From contig NZ_LN889812.1 in NCBI RefSeq assembly GCF_900009145.1, positions 571,357-635,356 of the forward strand: a stretch of 64,000 nt of DNA, read 5' to 3'. A model generated the notes under the pieces. The model was not told the DNA's origin and did not search any database. It saw nothing but the letters and a program-made list of their open reading frames with translations. The DNA is from Planktothrix tepida PCC 9214. Its GTDB lineage: Bacteria > Cyanobacteriota > Cyanobacteriia > Cyanobacteriales > Microcoleaceae. Numbering within the stretch: the stretch's first letter is position 1; each line of letters starts with the position of its first letter. The position numbers were made by a program, and so were the translations under genes. This document shows positions 21,301 to 28,392 of the stretch, piece after piece.

Positions 21301-24207
21301 TGCCGCATTAATTAAAAGAATGCCATTACTATCTCCCCCAGTGCCATTCCCAGTTCCACTTAAATTAATGGTTCCTGTTCCTGATGAAGTTAGCAAACTA
21401 TTTCCTAATAAAATACCCTGTCCGTTAAACGGTGCTGTACTCACTCCTGTTAAATTGAGATTTCCGTTACTAACCTGAAGAATAGGGTTATCGAGAATAA
21501 AAATACCTTGACTATTGGTGGTAGGACTACTACTTCCAATTAAGGTAATATTTCCTGTTGTTTTTGCGCTAAGGTTTGCATCTCCAAATAAGGAAATCCC
21601 ATGACTCCCACTCCCTGTGGCATTACTTAATCCATCTAAACTAATATTACCAATTCCACTAGAAATAATTTCACCTCCCCCCCCAATAAAAATCCCCGGA
21701 CTTGTATTTGCACCTCGTCCTAAACCCTGAATTGAAACATCTCCATCCAGAGTTTGTATTTGTCCATTAGCAATAAAAATTCCCTCGCTATTATTCCCCT
21801 CACCACTCACCCCGGATAGATTAATTCTTCCAGTTCCAGCCGAAAAAATAAGTCCGTTATTTAATATAGAAATTCCATCATTATTATCCCCCGTAGCGTT
21901 ATTATTGCCGCGCAAATCAATAATTCCGGTTCCCGTTGAAGCAATATTACTCTCACTGACATAAATTCCCACACTCCCATCACTTCCGGCGGTAGTTCCT
22001 GTCAGTTGAATAGTGCCATCAACGGTTAAAATCTGGCTTTGGTTTAAATTAACCCCAAAACTATTTAAGCCATTGTCACTACTTCCGATTAAGCTAATAT
22101 TTCCTGTTGTACTTTGTAAGGTAGAATTATTATCGAGTAAAATTCCAATATTATTGGTTTGACTGCCTTGACTATTCCCAATAATATTAATATTGCCTGC
22201 GTCTGAATTAATGGTAGATTGTTGTAACCATACCCCCATATTGGTATCAGTTTGTGCGCCACTGGTTCCCGTTAAGGTAACATTTCCATTGGCAGAATTT
22301 AAGCTACTATTGGTTAATAAAATCCCATGATTAAAGGGTAAGTTATCAACGGCAATTCCCTCAAGGTTAATATTTCCTCCCAGGGTATTCAGTTGACTAT
22401 TATCTATCAAAACTCCAGACCGAAACGTAGGATTTCCTCGACCTGTTGCGGTGAAATCTCCTCCGTTTGTATCAATTATAGCATTCCGAATAAAAACAGA
22501 ACCATTATTATTATTATCAAAATCTGCATTAAAATTAAGGCTTAATTGATCAACATCACCGGGATTACTATCAGTAATTGTTTGTCCGTCTAAAATAATA
22601 TTTCCGGCTGCATTTAACGTTAAACTTCGTTCTCCACCGATACCATTAAAATTTAAGGAAGTCTGAAACGTAATATTTCCCTCTTGGGAATTGTTGCCCA
22701 CATCTCCCGTTTCTACAACAACATTTCCTTCGCTTAAGGCAGACTGTAATAGAAATACGCTTAACCGAGCATTATCATTACTGGTATTAAATAATAAGTC
22801 ATTGGGTGGTAAAGGATTTGCATTTATGTTTGTATTTCCCCCGGTATCATCGACAATATCAATATTATTCGGGTCAAGTAACCACGTTCCTCCTAACCCG
22901 AATGGTGCTGCAATATCGGGTGTTGTGTTAATGTCTAAAATACCGCGACTACTGGTTTCAACAAATCCGCCATTGCCATTTTGTGTTCCCCCCCGAACTT
23001 GAATTAAACCATAAACTTGAGTTAAATCTTCAGACCAAACAATAACTTTACCGCCATTTCCTGTTTCTAAAGCATTTGCATTGATAAAAGAATCGGAACT
23101 AATAAAGGTTTTTGCAGATGTGGGGAAATCACCTAATCCTTTATAGTCTCCCCCAATTAAAATTGTACCTCCTCCGGTTAACCCCGATGCGTCTAAGATA
23201 CTATTAATTAGTCCGATTTTTTCTCCCGCTAATTGAAGATTTCCCCCGGTTTGGGTGGGAGAACTCACATCAATTCTTCCTGACAAAATAGTAGTTCCGG
23301 GTTCAGTAGGAACCGCAACCCCCGAAGCCGTTAAAATCACCTGTCCCTGTTCATTGACTTTTACTTGATTAGCATTTCCTGAGTTTCCTCCCGTTAATAA
23401 TTCGGGTAAGGATAGCGGAGTAAAACCGGGGGAATTTTGAGGAATATCTGAGGTTAATTCTAAATTTAATAAATGTCCATCTTGGGAAATTCTAACTAAA
23501 TTTTCCCCCCTCACCGCAGCAATGGTAATTTCTCCCCCTGGTGCGGATATTGTTCCGGTATTGAGAACCGTTCCCGCTAATAAGGTAATATTTTCTCCGG
23601 GGGAAACGGTGAGATTTCCTAAATTAACTAAACTCCCTGGATTTCCAGAATTAAAGACAAAATCCCTAGGAGTTCCAACTAAAGTTTGCCATTGATTTTC
23701 CCCTAATGCTTGAAACCAATTCTGATTCCCAAATCCAATAGAGCTTGCTGTTGTTGCGGTAAAAGCAGCAGGAATATTTAAACTGGCGTTTTCCCCAAAG
23801 ACAATTCCGGCAGGATTGATTAAAAATAGGTTAGAATTTCCGCCAGTTACTTGAATTAACCCATTAATAAAAGAAGCGTCTCCCCCGGTGACTCGTCCTA
23901 AGATATTTTGAATCGTAGGATTAGAAATAAAATTGAGAATTTCTCCTTGAGATAATCCCAACTTTTCAAAACTATGAAATAAATTTGCACCGTCTCCCGA
24001 TAAACGGCCCCCATTAATATTAAACTGATTTCCTTGAGGCGTAACTTGGGTTCCGGTTCCATCCTGGGCGGGAATAATTTGGGCTGTTATCGTAGAAGGA
24101 AATAGGCAAATGAAGAGGGTTGCAGGAAAAATAATCCGGGTCGTGAACAAAACCGGAATTCGCTGGAATAGTTGCAAGTTGAAGCCACCCGTTTGTTTGC
24201 GAGTCAT
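15367..24207 (-). CDS. Giant filamentous-hemagglutinin / CHAT-domain exported protein
   Basis: A 2946-residue protein. Residues 1-45 form an export signal (basic start, then FPATLFICLFPSTITAQ). Residues about 45-170 are a hemagglutination-activity (two-partner-secretion type) domain, with NQFNINGG, NIQ/NPTIQNILGRVTGG and NLFLINPAGIVFGENA. Next comes a region of short beta-helix turns (about 560-1010, roughly 45-50-residue units), then five units of about 205-211 residues, each opening with a block like ITLTSSNGDINTQNGIL. The last 350 residues are a CHAT caspase-like domain: His in VIHLATHADF at about 2789 and Cys in LLTLSACRTALG at about 2832 form the expected dyad. It should be exported as a long fibre or surface protein carrying a protease. 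No TpsB/Omp85 transporter gene is in this window. An in-frame palindromic insertion is listed separately. Confidence 0.9.
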   Translation of the reverse strand: MTRKQTGGFNLQLFQRIPVLFTTRIIFPATLFICLFPSTITAQIIPAQDGTGTQVTPQGNQFNINGGRLSGDGANLFHSFEKLGLSQGEILNFISNPTIQNILGRVTGGDASFINGLIQVTGGNSNLFLINPAGIVFGENASLNIPAAFTATTASSIGFGNQNWFQALGENQWQTLVGTPRDFVFNSGNPGSLVNLGNLTVSPGENITLLAGTVLNTGTISAPGGEITIAAVRGENLVRISQDGHLLNLELTSDIPQNSPGFTPLSLPELLTGGNSGNANQVKVNEQGQVILTASGVAVPTEPGTTILSGRIDVSSPTQTGGNLQLAGEKIGLINSILDASGLTGGGTILIGGDYKGLGDFPTSAKTFISSDSFINANALETGNGGKVIVWSEDLTQVYGLIQVRGGTQNGNGGFVETSSRGILDINTTPDIAAPFGLGGTWLLDPNNIDIVDDTGGNTNINANPLPPNDLLFNTSNDNARLSVFLLQSALSEGNVVVETGDVGNNSQEGNITFQTSLNFNGIGGERSLTLNAAGNIILDGQTITDSNPGDVDQLSLNFNADFDNNNNGSVFIRNAIIDTNGGDFTATGRGNPTFRSGVLIDNSQLNTLGGNINLEGIAVDNLPFNHGILLTNSSLNSANGNVTLTGTSGAQTDTNMGVWLQQSTINSDAGNINIIGNSQGSQTNNIGILLDNNSTLQSTTGNISLIGSSDNGLNSFGVNLNQSQILTVDGTIQLTGTTAGSDGSVGIYVSESNIASTGTGIIDLRGNNNATGDNNDGISILNNGLIFSAGTGRINLSGVSGEGNNSEGIFIANGQIQTLDGDVSIQGLGRGANTSPGIFIGGGGEIISSGIGNISLDGLSNATGSGSHGISLFGDANLSAKTTGNITLIGSSSPTTNSQGIFILDNPILQVSNGNLNLTGVSTAPFNGQGILLGNSLLTSSGTGTINLSGTGNGTGGDSNGILLINAAQINSLSSGDINVQGRGAAVPDSEGIGIFQGSQIQTNTGSILIDGVNNGENTSSVIIGDNTPITTTGSGRITISGNQDLFISSLTNSGGAINLSSSGGNINSSSGTLDSSSAVGNGGTVTIDAAGNITIASINSSTTANSGNTQAGSVTLTSANNTVTITNNINASATTGQGNNITISAPVQLTQPTTTLNTVGSTSSGNIIFNNTVNGTTPGSNSLILQAGTGTVSFNDSVGNINPLNGLTITGGNINSIAPINIATSGLTINASGAVNLADILANNGGIVNILATENITTQDIITEGETITLTSSNGDINTQNGILESGSSNNNGGNQIINASGTVTLGEINTSTTSSSSNSQGGTLDITSGNNTISLTGDINTSATQGQGSDINFNANVVIPQDNVTITTTGNNSSGNVTFNGTVNGGRGNNSLTLETGEGDVNFNQAVGDNVPLQTLTINSGTVVTQSPVNIENGGINITATEDVTFNDTVTTNNNSPVDVIAEGDITTTDIISNGERIALTSNTGNINTTAGILNSSSTTEDGGEINLNAAQNLTVGEITTRTESNLGTSQAGTLTLAGNSITLTNNIDTSATIGSGNNITFNSPVILDGDTVTLTTSGTAGSGDVTFNNTVDSNTPGNSNLTIQAGTGTVSVNETIGGTNTLNGLTVNSGDMNSNAAITVDAGGVNLNSSGSVNLTAPITTSQTGTININAENNITTADLTTQGQDINLNSNTGNIDSSLGTLNTSSTNSDGGDINMTTSTDAPWRVSVGEINTSTQTNQAGTLNVSGETIALTGNINTSGNNGTGSNVTFNNPVEVTQPVNINTSGTSGSGNITFNNTVNSIPADNNGLTLQAGTGNIQFNNSVTVGGLDITAGTVNSTSPITVNTGDFIINSSDTVTLPQDITTTNSSEIQITATNNIVTGNITTNGQPITLNSSNGNITTNPGTLNTSSENNGGAITINTPGTLNLGGVNTSTNNGQAGTLTLNTQNNPIILNSDINTSANNGVGSQQQYNSPVQLVSPNITLTSSGSNSSGNISFNFPVNGNSNLTVNAGSGNLTFSTVGDSNPLSSLQVNTTGLTTLQGNLTANNSVDFSNASGGTQLANNISINTAANNGDILFNNSPITGSQTLTLNAGSGTVSLNTVGNNNNPVSGLIFQQANAVNLFGDIYTSSGLDFSSVNTANVAGNQVTLNTSIGNGAINFLGSTLTGQGNLTLDAGNNDVNLDTFNSEAPLNGLGITARTVQANAPITVGSGGLNINASNIVTLTGNILSNSTVAITATNDINTRDITASQGIIFNSRNGNITVNSLNTSSPNANAGEITLNTPQGNITTNSLNSSSPNSQGGEISLSSPIGTVTTGNILTSGLTGGNISVNAQTSITTGQINTQGQTQGGNVFLDPINDVQVEYINAESPNGRGGNVFVESTQGYFRATGSFPTLFSPTGTASISTAGRLGSGSITIRHAGGPLNPPVASFEIKGNLTINGTTATITTGDFSILPPQSFEGSFTLGNIAIQTDDAPNIPPSQNPTQGNTGVIIQQNISIPPNQEEQQDEITSEFINNPTNSFLPQELLSTTEIAFQSNNLDSSILLLEQFRNQEFEQYLGVKSTLLDRLEVQQRLKELELKTQQVYAIVYMVSREDQLEIIVVPSSGEPLRHSVPEATREKLFPVVRELQTEITNPRKRNTVSYQAPAQQLYEWMIQPIADDLQKLGVSTILFSLDPGLRSLPIAALWDGQQFLIEKYAISLIPSTSLIDFRYQPIGEAEVLAMGASQFQQQNPLPAVPVELENIIDIWPGEEFLNERFTLENLKSQRRLSNFDVIHLATHADFKAGSPSNSYIQLWDEKLPLTELPSLNLDNPTVELLTLSACRTALGDRRSELGFAGLAVQAGVKSALASLWYVSDQGTLALMSEFYQDLKQAPIKAIALQTAQIDMIQEKTRLENDQLITSFGTIPLPPDLAGTNITSLSHPYYWSGFTMIGSPW
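19008..19036. repeat. Palindromic repeat element inserted in frame in the hemagglutinin-CHAT gene
   Basis: AGACGCGCCATGGCGCGTCT, a perfect 20-bp palindrome with slightly mismatched flanks, lies inside the coding sequence. On the minus strand it reads as TDAPWRVS between DINMTTS and VGEINTS. The other units have only about three residues here (for example NLNAAQNLTVGEI), so some 4-5 residues are extra and the frame is kept. Half of the same element (ATGGCGCGTCTCTAC) occurs twice at 25601-25632, showing it is a dispersed repeat. Confidence 0.8.
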
Positions 24208-24360
24208 ATCTTAAGCCAATCCAGAGAAACCTGGATACATCCTATTCTAATTTGGAGGAAGTGGCAACTATTGATCTTGATCAAAAATCATAAATTTTTA
24301 TAAAAGGATGTCATTTTTCCTGTAGACTAAAATCATGAACTAAATCCTTTCTCATCATCA

Positions 24361-24987
24361 ATGAATCAACAACAACAGCAAGTCACTTTAAACGAGTCTG
24401 TCGCCACAACAGACTTAGCCACTTTGCGACAATGGCTACTAGATTTATTGTGTCAGTTAGCCTACAAAGAAGGAGATTTTGTCCTCTCTTCAGGTCAACA
24501 GAGTTCCTATTATATTAATTGTAAACAAGTCACTCTCCACCCTCAAGGCGCTTTAGCCATCGGCCGTTTATTATTAGCAATGTTACCCGAAAATACCCAA
24601 GCCGTCGCCGGATTAACCCTGGGTGCTGACCCGATTGTCTCGGCGGTGAGTGTGGTTTCAGCCTATGAAAACCGACCCGTTTTTGCTTTAATTATTCGTA
24701 AAGAAGCCAAAGGACACGGAACCCAAGCTTATATTGAGGGGCCAACCTTAACCCCCGGAACTCCAGTGGTGGTTTTAGAAGATGTGGTGACAACGGGACA
24801 GTCGGCGATGAAAGCCGTTAAACGCCTCCAAGATGCGGGTTATGCGGTAAATCATATTATTGCCTTAGTAGACCGACAACAGGGAGGAGGTGAACTCTAC
24901 GCGGCGGAAGGCTTAGAATTTCATCGCTTATTTACGATTGATGACTTAAAAGCCCATAATGCTATCAACAACACAGCAAAAATGTGA
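24361..24987 (+). CDS. pyrE: Orotate phosphoribosyltransferase
   Basis: Transfers ribose-5-phosphate from PRPP to orotate, giving OMP in pyrimidine synthesis. It has 208 residues; the PRPP-binding loop VVLEDVVTTGQSAMKA lies near residue 138 and the N-terminal DFVLSSGQQSSYYINCK segment near 39, both typical. Lys and His of the mobile loop are in IRKEAKGHGTQAYIEG. The N-terminus has a glutamine-rich extension of about 20 residues before the family core. It is divergent from the giant hemagglutinin gene and its end is 55 bases before the next coding start on the same strand. Confidence 0.97.
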   Translation: MNQQQQQVTLNESVATTDLATLRQWLLDLLCQLAYKEGDFVLSSGQQSSYYINCKQVTLHPQGALAIGRLLLAMLPENTQAVAGLTLGADPIVSAVSVVSAYENRPVFALIIRKEAKGHGTQAYIEGPTLTPGTPVVVLEDVVTTGQSAMKAVKRLQDAGYAVNHIIALVDRQQGGGELYAAEGLEFHRLFTIDDLKAHNAINNTAKM

Positions 24988-25042
24988 TATCCTCCTGATA
25001 TTTCTAATTTTGCGACATACCATCCCTTCCCAAAAATTATCG

Positions 25043-25558
25043 ATGAATAGCAAACATTTAATCGGGCCTGGATTTGCGCTGCTGTTAGGTACAGTGTTCC
25101 TGGGGGCTGCGGTTGCTAAGGAACTTACCGCAGACGAGAAAACAGTGGTTTGTAAACTCAAAGAAGTGATTAAGGAGGCGGGAAGAGACGGTTATGAATT
25201 GGCATTTTGGCCCGTTGTTCGTAAGGGGCCACCGAAAGCCAACGCCCCTTTAACAATGCGGCTTGATCCTTCTATAGAATATTTATTTGTTGGCTATTGT
25301 GACGAAAATTGTAGCGACGTTAATTTAAGTGTGAAAACCCTCGACGGGAAAGTTTTACAGTCGGAGAAAGATACCTTATCGGTCATGACTTTTAAACCCC
25401 CCGAATTCAAAGATTATGAACTTAATCTCAATATGGCCACCTGTAGTGCTAAAGACGGCTGTGTTTACGGAATTGGGATATTAGCACCCAAAGGAGTTAA
25501 AGTTCCCCATGCTCCAGCTTTACCCAAAGAAATCGCTCAATTTGAGTTTTGTAAATAA
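25043..25558 (+). CDS. Small exported protein of unknown function
   Basis: I do not recognise the family. The ATG at 25043 starts a clear signal peptide (HLIGPGFALLLGTVFLGAAVA followed by KELTADEK), so the longer frame opening at 24959 inside pyrE is rejected. The mature part of about 145 residues has seven cysteines (VCKLKE, GYCDENCSD, MATCSAKDGCVYG, EFCK at the end), suggesting disulphides in the periplasm or outside. The composition is beta-rich, resembling small pre-peptidase-like or stress-exported proteins of cyanobacteria, but no motif decides it. It might be co-transcribed with pyrE. Confidence 0.8.
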   Translation: MNSKHLIGPGFALLLGTVFLGAAVAKELTADEKTVVCKLKEVIKEAGRDGYELAFWPVVRKGPPKANAPLTMRLDPSIEYLFVGYCDENCSDVNLSVKTLDGKVLQSEKDTLSVMTFKPPEFKDYELNLNMATCSAKDGCVYGIGILAPKGVKVPHAPALPKEIAQFEFCK

Positions 25559-25600
25559 GCCCAGGGCTGTTTCCTTGTTTCTCTTCAAGAAAATTGTATG

Positions 25601-25632
25601 ACATGGCGCGTCTCTACATGGCGCGTCTCTAC
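25601..25632. repeat. Tandem 15-mer related to the GCGCGTCTCTAC repeat
   Basis: ACATGGCGCGTCTCT occurs twice in tandem (25601-25615 and 25616-25630). Each copy is one arm of the palindrome found in frame inside the giant hemagglutinin gene at 19008-19036. It lies in the short space between two convergent genes. Confidence 0.8.
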
Positions 25633-25639
25633 TAAATTT

Positions 25640-26830
25640 TTATTCCCTGTTCCCTGTTCCCTGTTCCCTGTTCCCTGCTATATGATAGATTTTTTCTAAT
25701 TCCTCTAAAATAACATCTGTAATAATTTGAGTTCGATAACGGCAAGCATGGGTTTCTGTAGAAGTAAAGGTTCCATTTTCCCAATATTTGTTACTTCCTG
25801 CGCCACCCCCACAAACTCCGAAATATTGACAGGTTTGCCGACATTTTTCTACCCCTGCTTTCATATCGTGATAAATTTTATGGAATTTTTCTGTCTCACA
25901 AACCGACTCCAAACTATCGGTTAATACATGACCTAAAATAAAATCTCCATAGTCTTTGGTTTTAACCGATAATAATTCCGGGTCAAACGTTGAAAAATTC
26001 CCTTGATAATCAACACTGACAATTACAAAGGGAGAATTCATATCGGTTTTATCTAAACGACAATCATTATAAATAACGCTACCGAGGTTTTCAAATTCTC
26101 GGATTTTAAATTGTCCTTGGTTTTCGGCGGTTAAATCCCAGATTCGCTTAATAAAGGCTTTATATCGGTTTTCAAGTTCTCGGTTGGCTAGGGAAGAAGA
26201 TTGATGAACCCCTTCTGTTTCTTCTAAATTAAACCCCACATCAGTCAGGTTATTTTCGATAAAAAAGTTAAAGATTTCATCGGGATAATCTAAAGATTGT
26301 TCGGTGAGGACAGCAATAATATAAACCGGAATATCATTTTTTTGTAATAGTGAAATTCCCCGCATCGTACTTTCATGACTTCCAGTTCCTTTGCGGGTTT
26401 TACGATGAGCATCATGGATAAAATCAGGGCCATCAAGACTCACTCCAACTAACACATCATGTTTTTTAAATAAATCACACCATTTTTGATTAATTAAGGT
26501 GGCATTGGTTTGAATAGATTGCCAAATTTTATAGGATTTAGAATTATACTTTTGATTCGCTTCTGCAATTAATTCAAAAGCTGCTTCATAAAAAGAAATC
26601 GGAACAGCGAGAGGTTCTCCCGCGTGCCAACAGACGCTAAAATCATGCTGTACAAATGGACTCGTTAGAATTGTTTTAAAAATCGGCTCAATTAAATCTA
26701 AAGATAATTGATTTTTTTGTTCTCGATTAGGTAAATAACAATAATCACAATCTAAATTACAAAAGGATGTTGTTTGTAGAACAACTAAATTAATCGGCCC
26801 AAAATCAGTAATATTAAAATCGGAAATCAT
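25640..26830 (-). CDS. grrM: GRRM-system radical SAM/SPASM maturase
   Basis: A 396-residue radical S-adenosylmethionine enzyme predicted to modify the GrrA precursor encoded just upstream on the same strand. The Fe-S cluster motif CNLDCDYC lies near residue 22. The C-terminal SPASM region has CRQTCQYFGVCGGG and, further on, HACRYRTQ, for auxiliary clusters. FSVCWHAGEPL and VGVSLDGPDFIHDAHR are typical of peptide maturases. The open frame reaches back to 26893, but the ATG at 26830 gives the family-like start (FGPINLVVLQ soon after). The last ten residues, including GNREQGTGNRE, are encoded by a TTCCCTG tandem repeat. Known relatives form three-residue cyclophane crosslinks; that chemistry is inferred here. 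Confidence 0.93.
   Translation of the reverse strand: MISDFNITDFGPINLVVLQTTSFCNLDCDYCYLPNREQKNQLSLDLIEPIFKTILTSPFVQHDFSVCWHAGEPLAVPISFYEAAFELIAEANQKYNSKSYKIWQSIQTNATLINQKWCDLFKKHDVLVGVSLDGPDFIHDAHRKTRKGTGSHESTMRGISLLQKNDIPVYIIAVLTEQSLDYPDEIFNFFIENNLTDVGFNLEETEGVHQSSSLANRELENRYKAFIKRIWDLTAENQGQFKIREFENLGSVIYNDCRLDKTDMNSPFVIVSVDYQGNFSTFDPELLSVKTKDYGDFILGHVLTDSLESVCETEKFHKIYHDMKAGVEKCRQTCQYFGVCGGGAGSNKYWENGTFTSTETHACRYRTQIITDVILEELEKIYHIAGNREQGTGNRE
25643..25677. repeat. TTCCCTG heptamer repeat, five copies
   Basis: Five exact TTCCCTG units in tandem. They overlap the 3' end of grrM and, read on the minus strand as CAGGGAA, encode its final residues. The same heptamer recurs at 43769-43802. Confidence 0.95.
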
Positions 26831-26915
26831 ACCAAAAATATAAAATGAAACCGAGTACAATCGCAATTCAGTAAACAGGCTAAGATTGAACACCCTAGCC
26901 CTAATTTCCTAAACT

Positions 26916-27257
26916 CTAACGGCGATTAAAGAAACCGCCCCCCCCATCAGCCCAACCTCCACCACCACGACCATTTACCCAACCTCCACCACCACGACCA
27001 TTTACCCAACCTCGACCGTTACCATTAGCCCAACCTAGGCCAATGCCGATATTTGGGGGTAATTGTGCAGATTCAGAGAGTTGTTCTTGTTGAGCTTTCA
27101 CCGTAGCCGATAACCGAGACAACCGTTGTTCAATAGTGGTCATAGATTGTTCAGAAGATGGAGATATAGATGCAGTTTTAGCTTCTGCGACAGCAACATT
27201 TAAAGCTGAAAGAGATAAAATAAAACCGACAAATCCGGTAGCTGTTTGAATTTTCAT
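26916..27257 (-). CDS. grrA: GrrA-type glycine-rich radical-SAM-modified peptide precursor
   Basis: A 113-residue precursor. Residues 1-26 are a signal peptide (GFVGFILSLSALNVAVAEA), then a helical leader (TIEQRLSRLSATVKAQQEQL), then a Gly/Trp/Asn/Arg-rich core of about 40 residues. The core contains WAN, WVN, WVN and WAD triplets separated by glycine runs and ends in FFNRR. These aromatic-x-Asn/Asp triplets are the usual sites of cyclophane crosslinks in this RiPP class. Part of the core is a 27-bp tandem duplication (26951-26977, 26978-27004). It lies 85 bases upstream of grrM on the same strand and is divergent from grrP. The product should be exported; its biological role is unknown. Confidence 0.92.
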   Translation of the reverse strand: MKIQTATGFVGFILSLSALNVAVAEAKTASISPSSEQSMTTIEQRLSRLSATVKAQQEQLSESAQLPPNIGIGLGWANGNGRGWVNGRGGGGWVNGRGGGGWADGGGGFFNRR

Positions 27258-27388
27258 ATCGTTGTGTTTACTGGGTGCTCTATTTTCCGGTCAATCTATT
27301 TTCTGTCAGGATTATATCTCATATTGCAAGAGCTTGCTATAATCTTACCATTATTATCCAGCAGGTTAACCTAATTTGAGGCGTATCC

Positions 27389-28282
27389 ATGATTAAAAAA
27401 ACAGTGTTGACGGTATTAATGAGTTTAGGATTAACTTTGGGTTTTTCCTTAACAAGCCATGCAGAAACAGTTTTAGAACGGGCGGCGCGGACAGGAACTT
27501 TAACCGTTGGAACTTTAACGGAAGCCGTTCCTTTATCTTATGTGAATGATAAAGGTCAATTAGTCGGTTATTCGGTAGATTTAGTGAATTTAATTAAAGC
27601 ACGAGTTGAAGAACAATTGGGACGCTCAATTCAAATTGATTTTGTCACAATCACCCCTGAAAACGTAATGCCGAAGATGCAGGGGGAAGAAATTGATTTA
27701 GCTTGTAATGTTGGTTTTACTTGGAATCGGGATTTATTTGTTGATTTCTCTGTACCTTTAGCCAGAAGTGGTACAACCCTTTTATTAAAAGCAGGAAGTA
27801 GTTTAGGTTCTCCCGAATCTTTACAAGGTAAACGCATTGGTGTGTTACCTAAAACGATTGCAGAACAGGTGATTAAATTGGTTCAACCCAATGCAACATT
27901 TGTTTCAATTTCTACCTTGGAAGAAGGATTTAAAGCCGTTGCTTCAGGGAGTATTGATGCCTTAGCATCCGATATGATTGCTTTAGAAGGATATCGTCAA
28001 ACTGTCAGCCAACCGAATGCGTTTATGACCACCGTTAATCAACCTTATAATCGAGAAGGAATTGCCTGTATCGTTCCTGAAAATAACTCTAAATTCTTGG
28101 ATATTGTCAACTATTCAATTATCCGACTCATGCAAGGTTATCTTGATGGAGAAGCGAGTTCTGTTGAAATTGTTAATCGTTGGTTTGGCCCCCAGGGAAT
28201 TATAACTGTTGACCCCAAGTTAATTCAAGACTATTTTACAGAGGTCGTTAACTCCAGAGAACAAATTCGGATTAGTAAATAA
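27389..28282 (+). CDS. grrP: GrrP-type periplasmic substrate-binding-like protein
   Basis: A 297-residue protein with signal peptide (LTVLMSLGLTLGFSLTSHA) and a type 3 family solute-binding fold: GTLTVGTLTEAVPLSYVNDKGQLVGYSVDL at the start, VGFTWNRDLFVDFSVPLARSG and LASDMIALEGYR further on. No transporter permease or ATPase gene is adjacent, which fits the orphan binding proteins that accompany GRRM systems. It probably acts in the periplasm, binding a ligand or the modified peptide; neither is shown. It is divergent from grrA across a 131-bp gap containing a TATAAT at 27338-27343 that may be its -10 box, although no good -35 is visible. Confidence 0.88.
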   Translation: MIKKTVLTVLMSLGLTLGFSLTSHAETVLERAARTGTLTVGTLTEAVPLSYVNDKGQLVGYSVDLVNLIKARVEEQLGRSIQIDFVTITPENVMPKMQGEEIDLACNVGFTWNRDLFVDFSVPLARSGTTLLLKAGSSLGSPESLQGKRIGVLPKTIAEQVIKLVQPNATFVSISTLEEGFKAVASGSIDALASDMIALEGYRQTVSQPNAFMTTVNQPYNREGIACIVPENNSKFLDIVNYSIIRLMQGYLDGEASSVEIVNRWFGPQGIITVDPKLIQDYFTEVVNSREQIRISK

Positions 28283-28303
28283 TACAGAAAAACCTAAGAC
28301 TTA

Positions 28304-28333
28304 ATAGGGGGTTAAATAGGGATTACCCCCTAT
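28304..28333 (+). terminator. Hairpin after grrP
   Basis: ATAGGGGGT (28304-28312) pairs perfectly with ACCCCCTAT (28325-28333) around a 12-base loop, 22 bases after the grrP stop. Only a short weak T-run (CCTTTGT) follows, so termination efficiency is uncertain. Confidence 0.5.
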
Positions 28334-28392
28334 CCTTTGTAAAAATCAGATTTAATGTGATAAACTAATATTATTCTTGATGAGAAAATCCA

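Noticed and set aside
16563-23002. Many open frames on both strands inside the giant hemagglutinin gene
   Set aside because: They are shadows of the repetitive minus-strand gene: their composition mirrors its repeats and none has a ribosome site or family signature.
26951-27004. Possible CRISPR or minisatellite in the 27-bp repeats
   Set aside because: The repeats are in frame within the GrrA core and have no spacers.
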